Notes: generated from the sequence alone by a model not told the origin. A stretch of 64,000 bases of DNA from G963662905 sp963676415 (GCA_963676415.1 OY781097.1:3782001-3846000), one strand, 5' to 3'. Shown: positions 24,694 to 34,135, counted from the first letter of the stretch. Program-made: numbers and translations.

Positions 24694-26130
24694 TCAGATT
24701 TTAATCTTTTTTTCCAATTCTTTGAAATATGATTTGAATTGTTTATCGGTCTCTTTCAGGTTGTTAACGGTTCGTATGGCATGCAGCACCGTTGCATGGT
24801 CTTTATTGCCGCAGTGCATTCCTATGGTTGCCAAAGAAGCTTTTGTATGTTCTTTTGAGAAATACATGGCGAGCTGACGGGCCTGAACGATTTCGCGTTT
24901 GCGGGTTTTGCTGTTCAGGATTTCCATCGGGATGCCAAAATAATCGCAAATTACTTTCTGGATATAATCAATACTTATTTCGCGGCTGGTGCTGATTACG
25001 AATTTATCGATGAGTTTTTTGGCCAGGTCCAGCGTAATTGCTTTTTTGTTGAGCGATGATTGTGCAATAATACTAATGAGTGCCCCTTCAAGTTCGCGCA
25101 CATTATTATTGATGCTGTAGGCAAGATAATCAAGCACATCGGCAGGGATTTCCAGGCCGTTGTTATACACTTTGCTTTTCAGGATGGCTTTGCGTGTTTC
25201 GGTATCCGGCACTTGTAAATCGGCAGCAAGACCCCATTTGAAGCGTGATAGCAGGCGCTCTTCCATTCCTTTTAGCTCAACCGGCGGTTTGTCGGAGGTT
25301 ATAATAATTTGTTTGTTGCGCTGGATCAGGTGGTTGAAAATATGGAAGAAAACATCCTGTGTTTTAATACGGTTGGCAAGAAATTGGATGTCATCGAGGA
25401 TCAAAACATCAATCATCTGATAGAAATTCACAAAGTCGTTTTGATTTTTGTTGCGTGATGCCTCAACGAACTGGTGCATAAACTGTTCCGTTTGCACATA
25501 AAGAACAGTTTTGTCGGGAAAGTTATTTTTGACCTGTAGGCCGATTGCATGTGTCAGGTGTGTTTTTCCCAAGCCTGTTTTACTGTAAACCAACATTGGG
25601 TTGAAGGCAGTTTTTCCGGGATTTTCAGCAATGGCAAATCCTGCAGAACGGGCTAATCGGTTGCAGTCGCCTTCTACAAAAGTGTCGAAGCTGTAATTTT
25701 CGTTGAGTTGGGATTGGATTTTTAATTTTTTGAGCCCGGGGATTATAAAAGGGTTGGGGATGTCTTTGCTGCCACCGCTGTTAATATTGACCGGCATATT
25801 AACAGCAGGATTGTCTGTGGCGTTTTTATTGCCATTGGGTACTTTAACTGTATGTGCCGGTTCTTTTTTATCCATAACAATGCTGTATTCAAGACGTCCT
25901 TCTGTACCGAGTTCCCTGCGGATGGTTTTTTTAAGAATATCAATGTATTCATCTTCGAGCCATTCATAAAAAAACTGGCTGGGAACCTGGATCGTTAAAA
26001 TATTTTTATCCAGCTTTACCGGTTTAATAGGGGTAAACCATGTTTTAAAACCTTGTGGCGGAATGTTATCCTTGATAACTTCCAGACATCTGCTCCATAC
26101 GACTTCGTGTGTTTCTTGACTGTGCTGCAT
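24694..26130 (-). CDS. dnaA: Chromosomal replication initiator protein DnaA
   Basis: AAA+ initiator that binds DnaA boxes at oriC. Domain I starts at MQHSQETHEVVWSRCLEVI. The AAA+ core has Walker A in YSKTGLGKTHLTHAIG and Walker B in VLILDDIQFL. The domain IV signature is CGNKDHATVLHAIRTV. I chose the ATG at 26130 (478 residues), since the frame to 26163 adds only a short basic stretch lacking in homologues. dnaN, recF and gyrB are not adjacent. The gene is followed by the phosphatase/dehydratase/methyltransferase operon on the same strand. Confidence 0.96.
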   Translation of the reverse strand: MQHSQETHEVVWSRCLEVIKDNIPPQGFKTWFTPIKPVKLDKNILTIQVPSQFFYEWLEDEYIDILKKTIRRELGTEGRLEYSIVMDKKEPAHTVKVPNGNKNATDNPAVNMPVNINSGGSKDIPNPFIIPGLKKLKIQSQLNENYSFDTFVEGDCNRLARSAGFAIAENPGKTAFNPMLVYSKTGLGKTHLTHAIGLQVKNNFPDKTVLYVQTEQFMHQFVEASRNKNQNDFVNFYQMIDVLILDDIQFLANRIKTQDVFFHIFNHLIQRNKQIIITSDKPPVELKGMEERLLSRFKWGLAADLQVPDTETRKAILKSKVYNNGLEIPADVLDYLAYSINNNVRELEGALISIIAQSSLNKKAITLDLAKKLIDKFVISTSREISIDYIQKVICDYFGIPMEILNSKTRKREIVQARQLAMYFSKEHTKASLATIGMHCGNKDHATVLHAIRTVNNLKETDKQFKSYFKELEKKIKI

Positions 26131-26565
26131 TCTCTTAAATAATTTTTGCTTCTGCCTTAACAAAAATTTAATTTTAGGTTCTAAGCTGTTTTCAATAGAC
26201 CTGAACTAACTAATCTAAATATGACTTTTAAATTTTCAACAAATATCAGATTAATTTCGTGAAAAAAAAAGCGTTTTTTTACTTGACTTTTTAAGAAAGG
26301 TGTTTTATCCTCTAAATGAAGCTTTTAGTTTAATGTGCTGATCAATACCAATTTATGTCTTCTTTAAATCTCTTAGGCCATCATTTTTAGGACTTTAGAT
26401 AAATTCAAAAAAAATTTTTTTTTTTGAGGGAATTGTGCATAACTTTTTGGAACTTTTCTGGCAAAAGATTCTGGATATTTTAATTGTCTGAGTTTAAAGT
26501 ATTTGTTAATATTATATGGTAATATGAGGAAATTTGTAAAATTTGATATACAAAGTAATCGGATA
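26131..26565. other. AT-rich region upstream of dnaA
   Basis: 435 bases between dnaA and the giant repeat-protein gene. It is strongly AT-rich, with an A8T11 tract at 26407-26425. Only one perfect DnaA box is seen, so it looks like a promoter region rather than an origin. No gene is supported; a 79-codon open frame crossing into the giant gene is not convincing. Confidence 0.55.
26434..26442 (-). promoter_or_regulatory. DnaA box upstream of dnaA
   Basis: TGTGCATAA is the complement of TTATGCACA, a perfect match to the DnaA-box consensus TTATNCACA. It lies about 300 bases upstream of the dnaA start codon. A role in autoregulation is possible. Confidence 0.5.
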
Positions 26566-29500
26566 TCAAGGTGTTTCTCCAAGAACAAGGTATTGTATTT
26601 CGGTGCTTTCAAGTTCAGAATGTAAACGAATCCAATTTACATTTGCCTCCATCCAATAGCTTTGCGTACCTAAATTAATAACATAGGTCTGTAGCCTTCG
26701 GTTGTTTTCTACATTTAATATTGTTCCCCCGTAGACCATTCCGCTCCGGCCAAAATTCACGACCAATTCATGTGCTTTGATCCCGGCTTTATAGTTAACT
26801 TTAACAACAAGATAGAGCGGGGCGCCCGGCTCAAAACCTTCGTAATCTTTGAGTGTAAACGCAACTGAGCTGTCGGCAGGAATCGTGATGCTGTTTTGGC
26901 TTAATGCTTTAATTTCACCACTCATCAGCAGCTTGTTGATGCGTTCAACCTGCAGGTAAGGATACTCTTCTTCAGGGATCAGGTATGCAGCATTTTGATA
27001 ATTGTAATTGGCCTTGGCATATTTTCCTTTTTCAAAATATGTGTCGCCGGTTTCGACATATTCGTCAAAAAGTTTTCTGATTTTCGCAGGATCAAATGCC
27101 AGCAATTCATATAATTTTTTCATCTGATCGCGTGGATAAAGTTCGTCTGGCTTTATGGTCGTTGCATTGTAGTACTCCATTCTTGCTTCCCGATATTGTT
27201 TTTCATCAAATAGGGCATCGGCTTTAGCGATCGATTCCCTGTAGGCTTTTTCCTTTTCACGCATTTCACGCAATAAATTTTCCAGCCAGCTTATTTTATT
27301 TTGCGGATAAAGCTCATCTTGTTTGAGCCTGGATGCAAGCTGATATTCTTTAAGGGCTTCTGTATAGTCTTGTTTTTTAAGTAATTGGTCGCCATTGTCG
27401 ATGTGCAGCTTGTAATCAGCTTCTAGTTGCGCCAAACGGGCTGCCTCGGCTTTTTGCAGGCACAACTCAAGCTTGCTTTGGGTGTTGGTGTGATCAGGCT
27501 TAATTTCTAGTGCAGACTTAAACGCCCCTATGGCCTCATCCCATAATTCCCGATTCATGGCATCATCACCTTGTGCAACAATTGATGTAAATCGTGCTTC
27601 ACGTGCTTTGATGTCGGCAATAATTTGTTCGATTTCTTTTTTAAGGTTGCTTGCTTCACTTTTTCCTGGATAAATTTCCAGAGCTAACACGGCATTGGAA
27701 AGCGCGTCTTCATATTGTTCTGCTTCTTTTTGATTCCGTGCCAGAAGCATTAATTGTTCAAACCTGGCTTTTCGTTCTGCTTCAATGGCTGCAAGTTTGT
27801 CGTTTATTTTGAGGATTTGCTCTTTGGGATATTGTTCTTCAGGTTTTATTGCTGATGCTGCTTCGTAAGCGTCTGCGGCATAGGCCCAGGCCTGTGCGGC
27901 GAAATGTGCATCAGCTTCGGTGATATGTTTAATGTATTCATTTTCACGCTCCGCGATTTCGGATTCAATGTCACTGATTTTCTGGATTTGTGCCTGCGCG
28001 TATGTTGATTTGGGCTTTACCGAAAGTGCTCGTTCATAATCTTTGCGCGCATCAGTCCATTGTTCCAAAGCAAACATACCATCGGCTTTTGAGATGTAGG
28101 ATTCGTATTCTTTGTTTTGTGCAATCAGGTTTTTCGCTTTCGTGATTTGCTCTGCAGGATATTTTTCATGAGCTTTTAATTCGAGGGCTTTTGTGTATGT
28201 TTCGATGGATTGCCTGAGGCTTTCGTCGGCAAAAAACTGATCAGCCTGACTGATGAATTGATTGTAGGCTTCGTCAGTCGCTTGCTTCTCTGAGAGAATA
28301 TCATTGATTTTATCTATTTGTTTTTGGGGATATTCCTCTCTTGGCTTTACCGCAAGGGCAGAGTCGTAATTGATAAGGGATTCCTGCCAGTTTTCATTTT
28401 TGAAATATTTGTCGGCCTGAAGGATGAAATTTGCATAGCGATTTTCTTTCTGCTTTTGCGCTGTAATCATCTCCTGCAGGCTTTTAATGCGGCTTTGTGC
28501 AAATTCATCTCCTGGCTTCAGCTCTATGGCTTTTTCATAATAGCCGATGGCCGGTTCCAGCTTGTTGTTAAGGTAAAGCTTTTCTGCATCGGCAAGTGCT
28601 TGTTTGTAGGCATCTTCAATTGCTTGTAGTTGTTGCTGACGTATGCTGTTGATTTCTTGTAGTTTAAGCCGTGCATAGTTTTCTTCGGGCTTTATTTCCA
28701 ATGAATTCTGGTAAAACCTGGAAGCAGTTTCAAAATCTTCTTTTCCGAAAGCTTCATCGGCTTGAGCAATGGCTTCCTCGTAAGCGGCATCCTGATCGGC
28801 CAGTGCTTTGATTTTCTGGTCGATGAGCTGGATTTGCTGCTGAGGGTAAGTTTCTTCCGACTTGATAGTCAATGCGTTTTGGTAGGCGCTTTTCGCAGCC
28901 GGCCATTCTTCTTTCCCGAAAGCTTCATCGGCTTGTGCAATGGCTTCCTCGTAAGCGGCATCCTGATCAGCCAGTTGCTTGATTTTCTGGTCGATGAGCT
29001 TGATTTGCTGCTGAGGGTAAGTTTCTTCCGACTTGATGGTCAATGCGTTTTGGTAGGCGCTTTTCGCAGCCGGCCATTCCTCTTTTCCGAAAGCTTCATC
29101 GGCTTGTGCAATGGCTTCCTCATAAGCGGCATCCTGATCGGCCAGTGCTTTGATTTTCTGGTCGATGAGCTGGATTTGCTGCTGAGGGTAAGTTTCTTCC
29201 GACTTGATGGTCAATGCGTTTTGGTAGGCGCTTTTCGCAGCCGGCCATTCTTCTTTTCCGAAAGCGGCATCGGCTTGAGCGATGGCTTCCTCATAAGCGG
29301 CATCCTGATCGGCCAGTGCTTTGATTTTCTGGTCGATGATTTGGATTTGCTGCTGAGGGTAAGTTTCTTCCGACTTGATGGTCAGCGCGTTCTGATAAGC
29401 GGTTTTGGCTTCTGGCCATTCTTCTTTTCCGAAAGCTTCATCCGCTTGTGCAATGGCTTCCTCATAAGCGGCATCCTGATCGGCCAGTGCTTTGATTTTC

Positions 29501-32500
29501 TGGTCGATGAGCTTGATTTGCTCTTGGGGATAAGTTTCTTCCGACTTGATGCTCAAGGCGTTTTGGTAAGCCGTTTTCGCAGCCGGCCATTCTTTTTTTC
29601 CGAAAGCTTTATCGGCTTGTGCGATGGCTTCCTCATAAGCGGCATCCTGATCGGCCAGTGCTTTGATTTTCTGGTCGATGAGCTTGATTTGCTCTTGGGG
29701 ATAAGTTTCTTCCGACTTGATGGTCAATGCGTTTTGGTAGGCGCTTTTCGCAGCCGGCCATTCTTCTTTTCCGAAAGCTTCATCCGCTTGTGCAATGGCT
29801 TCCTCATAAGCGGCATCCTGATCGGCCAGTGCTTTGATTTTCTGGTCGATGAGTTGGATTTGCTGCTGAGGGTAAGTTTCTTCCGACTTGATGGTCAGCG
29901 CGTTCTGATAAGCGGTTTTGGCTTCTGGCCATTCTTCTTTTCCGAAAGCGGCATCGGCTAAAGTAACGGCTTCCTCATAAGCGGCATCCTGATCGGCCAG
30001 TGCTTTGATTTTCTGGTCGATGAGCTTGATTTGCTCTTGGGGGTAAGTTTCTTCCGACTTGATGGTCAATGCGTTTTGGTAGGCGCTTTTCGCAGCCGGC
30101 CATTCTTCTTTCCCGAAAGCGGCATCGGCTTGAGCGATGGCTTCCTCGTAAGCGGCATCCTGATCGGCCAGTGCTTTGATTTTCTGGTCGATGAGCTTGA
30201 TTTGCTCTTGGGGATAAGTTTCTTCCGACTTGATGCTCAAGGCGTTTTGGTAAGCCGTTTTCGCAGCCGGCCATTCTTTTTTTCCGAAAGCGGCATCGGC
30301 TTGAGCGATGGCTTCCTCGTAAGCGGCATCCTGATCGGCCAGTGCTTTGATTTTCTGGTCGATGAGCTTGATTTGCTCTTGGGGATAAGTTTCTTCCGAC
30401 TTGATGGTCAATGCGTTTTGGTAGGCGCTTTTCGCAGCCGGCCATTCCTCTTTTCCGAAAGCTTCATCCGCTTGTGCAATGGCTTCCTCATAAGCGGCAT
30501 CCTGATCGGCCAGTGCTTTGATTTTCTGGTCGATGAGCTTGATTTGCTGCTGAGGGTAAGTTTCTTCCGACTTGATGGTCAGCGCGTTCTGATAAGCGGT
30601 TTTGGCTTCTGGCCATTCTTCTTTTCCGAAAGCTTCATCCGCTTGTGCAATGGCTTCATTATAAGCGGCATCCTGATCGGCCAGTTGCTTGATTTTCTGG
30701 TCGATGAGCTTGATTTGCTGCTGAGGGTAAGTTTCTTCCGACTTGATGCTCAAGGCGTTTTGGTAGGCGCTTTTCGCAGCCGGCCATTCTTCTTTTCCGA
30801 AAGCTTCATCCGCTTGTGCAATGGCTTCATTATAAGCGGCATCCTGATCGGCCAGTGCTTTGATTTTCTGGTCGATGAGCTTGATTTGCTCTTGGGGATA
30901 AGTTTCTTCCGACTTGATGGTCAATGCGTTTTGGTAGGCGCTTTTCGCAGCCGGCCATTCCTCTTTTCCGAAAGCTTCATCCGCTTGTGCAATGGCTTCC
31001 TCATAAGCGGCATCCTGATCGGCCAGTGCTTTGATTTTCTGGTCGATGAGCTTGATTTGCTGCTGAGGGTAAGTTTCTTCCGACTTGATGGTCAGCGCGT
31101 TCTGATAAGCGGTTTTGGCTTCTGGCCATTCTTCTTTTCCGAAAGCTTCATCCGCTTGTGCAATGGCTTCATTATAAGCGGCATCCTGATCGGCCAGTTG
31201 CTTGATTTTCTGGTCGATGAGCTTGATTTGCTGCTGAGGGTAAGTTTCTTCCGACTTGATGGTCAATGCGTTTTGGTAGGCGCTTTTCGCAGCCGGCCAT
31301 TCTTCTTTTCCGAAAGCTTCATCCGCTTGTGCAATGGCTTCATTATAAGCGGCATCCTGATCGGCCAGTTGCTTGATTTTCTGGTCGATGAGCTTGATTT
31401 GCTGCTGAGGGTAAGTTTCTTCCGACTTGATGCTCAAGGCGTTTTGGTAGGCGCTTTTCGCAGCCGGCCATTCTTCTTTCCCGAAAGCTTCATCCGCTTG
31501 TGCAATGGCTTCATTATAAGCGGCATCCTGATCGGCCAGTTGCTTGATTTTCTGGTCGATGAGCTTGATTTGCTCTTGGGGATAAGTTTCTTCCGACTTG
31601 ATGGTCAATGCGTTTTGGTAGGCGCTTTTCGCAGCCGGCCATTCTTTTTTTCCGAAAGCGGCATCGGCTTGAGCGATGGCTTCCTCGTAAGCGGCATCCT
31701 GATCGGCCAGTGCTTTGATTTTCTGGTCGATGAGCTTGATTTGCTCTTGGGGATAAGTTTCTTCCGACTTGATGGTCAATGCGTTTTGGTAGGCGCTTTT
31801 CGCAGCCGGCCATTCTTCTTTCGCGAAAGCGGCATCGGCTTGTGCGATGGCTTCCTCATAAGCGGCATCCTGATCGGCCAGTGCTTTGATTTTCTGGTCG
31901 ATGAGCTTGATTTGCTCTTGGGGATAAGTTTCTTCCGACTTGATGGTCAATGCGTTTTGGTAGGCGCTTTTCGCAGCCGGCCATTCCTCTTTTCCGAAAG
32001 CTTCATCGGCTTGAGCGATGGCTTCGTTGTATGAGTTTTCTATTGCCTCAATTTGTGCGAGGATTTCTTCCAATGCTGCTATTTTCCCTTTTGGGTAATC
32101 TTCTTCCGGTTTGATTTGGCTGGCATCTTGAAAGGAAGTCAACGCATTTTGCCAATCTTCGTCCTTTTCAAAAGCTTCCGCCTCAGCGATTTTAGTTTTA
32201 TAATCTTGCTCCTTCTGTGCCAATTGTTCAAGAAGACCTTCGATTTCAGACTTTCGATCAAGTGCGTGTTCACCTTTTGGTTTGACATCCAAAGCCTGTT
32301 GATATTTCTCTAAAGCTTTTTGCCAGCTTTTGTTGCCGTATAAAGCGTCCGCTTCAACGATAAAAGCATCATATTTTTTTTGGTCCTCAACTTCATAGGC
32401 GAGGATCATCTCAATTTGGTGGATTTTTTGTTTTGGTCTGCCATCATCCGGGAAAATTTCGGAAGCCTTCTTATAAATTGGCAAAGCCTCTGATATTTTA

Positions 32501-33186
32501 TCCGAGCGGTAAAGCTCATCAGCCTGTGCAAGAAGTGATTCAAAATTATCCAACTTGGCTTTTTCGGCAGCCTCTACGAGCTTAAGAAGTGCAGGAGGAT
32601 CGGGACGTTTCGGAAAAAGAGCAGCAGCATCATTAAAAAACGCACGGGCATGCTCAAATTCTTCCTTTGAAAGAGCATTATCGCCTTTGCTTATAAACTC
32701 TTGATATTTAGCTTCTTTGGCTTCGTTTTCGGCAATTGTAGCATCAATTTCCTTGATTTTTTTGAGGGCAAACGCATCCTCCTCCTTTATATCCAAAGCA
32801 TTTTGCAGTAAGGAGCGCGCTTTTGTGAGATCATCCTCATAAAGTGCTTTTTTTGCCTGAGCTATAAGATCCGTGAATTCTTTTTCCCTGGCTTCATCTT
32901 GCGCAAGTATGGAATTAATCTCGGCCATCTTTTTTTTGATACCCGTATGATCCGGATTCATCCGAGCAGCATATTTGTATGCACCCAATGCATTTTCATA
33001 TTCATTCAATGCAAACACACTGTCAGCATATGAAAGTGCTTTTTCGAAAGCTGCATTTTGAGAAAAGACAGGGAAGGGGAGAAGTCCTAAAAAAAATATG
33101 AGGGCAAACAACAAAATGCACTTCAAAGGCAAAAACCGTTTGAGTGCGGAAAAAACTCCACAAGCAGAAAAAGAAAAGTCCCTCAT
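26566..33186 (-). CDS. Giant exported TPR-like tandem-repeat protein (2206 residues)
   Basis: An N-terminal signal peptide (hydrophobic core about residues 20-40, probable cleavage after PFPVFS) is followed by about 36 consecutive TPR-like units of 57 residues. Each unit has the helix pattern A-x2-A-D-x-A-F ... W-x2-A-x3-Y-x2-A-L-x-I-K-P/S-x-E-x-Y-P then a connecting helix. Units 1-6 and 26-36 are divergent; units 7-25 (residues 386-1468) are almost identical. The last about 120 residues form a different, probably beta-rich domain (VAFTLKDYEGFEPGAPLYLV; SYWMEANVNWIRL) with no T9SS tail that I recognise. It could be a long periplasmic or surface solenoid that spans or scaffolds. Function unknown; it is transcribed alone. 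Confidence 0.9.
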   Translation of the reverse strand: MRDFSFSACGVFSALKRFLPLKCILLFALIFFLGLLPFPVFSQNAAFEKALSYADSVFALNEYENALGAYKYAARMNPDHTGIKKKMAEINSILAQDEAREKEFTDLIAQAKKALYEDDLTKARSLLQNALDIKEEDAFALKKIKEIDATIAENEAKEAKYQEFISKGDNALSKEEFEHARAFFNDAAALFPKRPDPPALLKLVEAAEKAKLDNFESLLAQADELYRSDKISEALPIYKKASEIFPDDGRPKQKIHQIEMILAYEVEDQKKYDAFIVEADALYGNKSWQKALEKYQQALDVKPKGEHALDRKSEIEGLLEQLAQKEQDYKTKIAEAEAFEKDEDWQNALTSFQDASQIKPEEDYPKGKIAALEEILAQIEAIENSYNEAIAQADEAFGKEEWPAAKSAYQNALTIKSEETYPQEQIKLIDQKIKALADQDAAYEEAIAQADAAFAKEEWPAAKSAYQNALTIKSEETYPQEQIKLIDQKIKALADQDAAYEEAIAQADAAFGKKEWPAAKSAYQNALTIKSEETYPQEQIKLIDQKIKQLADQDAAYNEAIAQADEAFGKEEWPAAKSAYQNALSIKSEETYPQQQIKLIDQKIKQLADQDAAYNEAIAQADEAFGKEEWPAAKSAYQNALTIKSEETYPQQQIKLIDQKIKQLADQDAAYNEAIAQADEAFGKEEWPEAKTAYQNALTIKSEETYPQQQIKLIDQKIKALADQDAAYEEAIAQADEAFGKEEWPAAKSAYQNALTIKSEETYPQEQIKLIDQKIKALADQDAAYNEAIAQADEAFGKEEWPAAKSAYQNALSIKSEETYPQQQIKLIDQKIKQLADQDAAYNEAIAQADEAFGKEEWPEAKTAYQNALTIKSEETYPQQQIKLIDQKIKALADQDAAYEEAIAQADEAFGKEEWPAAKSAYQNALTIKSEETYPQEQIKLIDQKIKALADQDAAYEEAIAQADAAFGKKEWPAAKTAYQNALSIKSEETYPQEQIKLIDQKIKALADQDAAYEEAIAQADAAFGKEEWPAAKSAYQNALTIKSEETYPQEQIKLIDQKIKALADQDAAYEEAVTLADAAFGKEEWPEAKTAYQNALTIKSEETYPQQQIQLIDQKIKALADQDAAYEEAIAQADEAFGKEEWPAAKSAYQNALTIKSEETYPQEQIKLIDQKIKALADQDAAYEEAIAQADKAFGKKEWPAAKTAYQNALSIKSEETYPQEQIKLIDQKIKALADQDAAYEEAIAQADEAFGKEEWPEAKTAYQNALTIKSEETYPQQQIQIIDQKIKALADQDAAYEEAIAQADAAFGKEEWPAAKSAYQNALTIKSEETYPQQQIQLIDQKIKALADQDAAYEEAIAQADEAFGKEEWPAAKSAYQNALTIKSEETYPQQQIKLIDQKIKQLADQDAAYEEAIAQADEAFGKEEWPAAKSAYQNALTIKSEETYPQQQIQLIDQKIKALADQDAAYEEAIAQADEAFGKEDFETASRFYQNSLEIKPEENYARLKLQEINSIRQQQLQAIEDAYKQALADAEKLYLNNKLEPAIGYYEKAIELKPGDEFAQSRIKSLQEMITAQKQKENRYANFILQADKYFKNENWQESLINYDSALAVKPREEYPQKQIDKINDILSEKQATDEAYNQFISQADQFFADESLRQSIETYTKALELKAHEKYPAEQITKAKNLIAQNKEYESYISKADGMFALEQWTDARKDYERALSVKPKSTYAQAQIQKISDIESEIAERENEYIKHITEADAHFAAQAWAYAADAYEAASAIKPEEQYPKEQILKINDKLAAIEAERKARFEQLMLLARNQKEAEQYEDALSNAVLALEIYPGKSEASNLKKEIEQIIADIKAREARFTSIVAQGDDAMNRELWDEAIGAFKSALEIKPDHTNTQSKLELCLQKAEAARLAQLEADYKLHIDNGDQLLKKQDYTEALKEYQLASRLKQDELYPQNKISWLENLLREMREKEKAYRESIAKADALFDEKQYREARMEYYNATTIKPDELYPRDQMKKLYELLAFDPAKIRKLFDEYVETGDTYFEKGKYAKANYNYQNAAYLIPEEEYPYLQVERINKLLMSGEIKALSQNSITIPADSSVAFTLKDYEGFEPGAPLYLVVKVNYKAGIKAHELVVNFGRSGMVYGGTILNVENNRRLQTYVINLGTQSYWMEANVNWIRLHSELESTEIQYLVLGETP
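28783..32031 (-). repeat. 19 tandem copies of a 171-bp unit inside the giant gene
   Basis: Nineteen in-frame units with no length variation (19 x 171 = 3249 bases) encode near-identical 57-residue repeats running from YEEAIAQADEAFGKEEW to KIKALADQDAA. Variation is confined to a few sites: EEA/NEA, DEA/DAA, AAKS/EAKT, ALT/ALS, QEQ/QQQ, KAL/KQL. These variants recur in blocks: units 8, 9, 10 repeat 4, 6, 7, and units 14-15 resemble 10-11. That indicates repeated segmental duplication. The flanking units at both ends share the same length but have diverged. Confidence 0.95.
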
Positions 33187-33625
33187 AAATTCTTATTACT
33201 GACAATATACGTTTCAGCTTTTAAATTATTGTATAGGGCAAGTTAAAAAGCAAAAGTGAATAGGAAGAAGAAAAGAGGACATATTGCAGGATGGATTTAC
33301 ATCCTTATAGGAAATATACAAGTGTAACCAAGAACTGCGCTATTACATAAGTAAACACAACATGAAAAGCAAGACATCGGCCCTAATGTAAATCAGGAAA
33401 ACACCAACGTAATAGCAATAATTTTAAAAAACACTAAATCAATATTATAAAGTGGTTATCTAAAGTAAAATTTATTATAAAATTGTAGTTTCAGCGAGCT
33501 GAATGAGCAGTATCGTTGGATACATTTGTAACATCAGGTTATTATGTTTCGTTTTGTGAACAGTAAGTTTTCTGTTTCCTTTTTGCTTGGAATTGATTAG
33601 TTTTGTGAACAAATATAGGAGAGCT
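33187..33625. other. Intergenic region between giant gene and XRE regulator
   Basis: 439 bases between divergent genes. It contains a 14-base palindrome TTCAGCGAGCTGAA (33490-33503) and two copies of a 12-base direct repeat near the regulator gene, listed separately. No open frame or RNA gene is supported. Both promoters should lie here. Confidence 0.6.
33551..33611 (+). promoter_or_regulatory. Paired 12-bp direct repeats upstream of the XRE regulator (candidate operators)
   Basis: GTTTTGTGAACA occurs exactly at 33551-33562 and again at 33600-33611, 49 bases apart. The second copy overlaps TAGTTTTG (33598-33605), a match to the TAnnTTTG -7 promoter element, and ends 14 bases before the start codon at 33626. 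The core TTGTGAACAA is partly palindromic (TTGT/ACAA). This fits autorepression by the downstream helix-turn-helix protein. Confidence 0.5.
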
Positions 33626-34135
33626 ATGATAAAACGTATCAACAAAATCATAAAGGAAAAAAATCTGAGTGCTTCTCAACTGGCAACAGAAGTAGGTGTT
33701 CAGCGAAGTAGTATCTCCCACATCCTAAGTGGGCGAAACCGTCCCAGTTTAGATTTCGTACAAAAATTGCTCAAAGCCTATCCGGATTTAAACCCAGCCT
33801 GGGTATTGATGGGCGAAGGATCGATCTACAAAGGGGTTCAAAACAATGTGCACGCCAAAATGAGTGTTGAGCAAAAGGGCAAACCAGACTTATTTTCTGA
33901 AGATCAAGTAATTGATGAGAAAAACTCCTCAATAGTCAAAGACGAAGAGCCGGCACAATATCTGGCCAGACCGACATCAGCTAATGAAAAAAGCCCCTTT
34001 TCCGAAGAAAAGAGGCAAAAAATTGATGATGAAAAAGTTTCTCCACCTTTCAATAAGAGAATTATCAAAAGGATTATTCTTGTTTATGAGGACAACAGTT
34101 TTCAGGAGCTATTCCCTTCCAGTCTGGGTCTCTAA
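33626..34135 (+). CDS. XRE-family helix-turn-helix transcriptional regulator
   Basis: A 169-residue protein with an N-terminal Cro/C1-type HTH (about residues 4-60): INKIIKEKNLSASQLATEVG, then VQRSSISHILSGRNRPS and the conserved LNPAWVLMGEGS. The C-terminal part is polar and low in complexity (KSPFSEEKRQKIDDEK). I chose the ATG at 33626, which follows TAGGAGAG, a rare good ribosome-binding site in this window; the frame is open to 33587. Its 3' end overlaps the convergent ndk gene by 62 bases. It probably controls its own promoter through the repeats upstream. Confidence 0.85.
   Translation: MIKRINKIIKEKNLSASQLATEVGVQRSSISHILSGRNRPSLDFVQKLLKAYPDLNPAWVLMGEGSIYKGVQNNVHAKMSVEQKGKPDLFSEDQVIDEKNSSIVKDEEPAQYLARPTSANEKSPFSEEKRQKIDDEKVSPPFNKRIIKRIILVYEDNSFQELFPSSLGL

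Noticed and set aside
26131..26565. Possible origin of replication upstream of dnaA
   Set aside because: Only one perfect DnaA box and an A/T tract are present; no box cluster, and no dnaN/gyrB/rnpA-type neighbours.
28762..29961. 399-codon open frame on the plus strand through the repeat array
   Set aside because: It is the antisense of the 171-bp units: because the period is a multiple of three and one unit is stop-free in that frame, the frame stays open. It breaks where unit 13 differs. No start signals or protein similarity.
28783..32031. CRISPR-like or satellite interpretation of the tandem repeat
   Set aside because: Units are contiguous, 171 bp, in frame and without spacers; they are protein-coding.
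30031..32034. 667-codon open frame on the plus strand
   Set aside because: Same antisense artefact of the tandem repeats as above; the translated hydrophobic repeat simply mirrors the sense codons.
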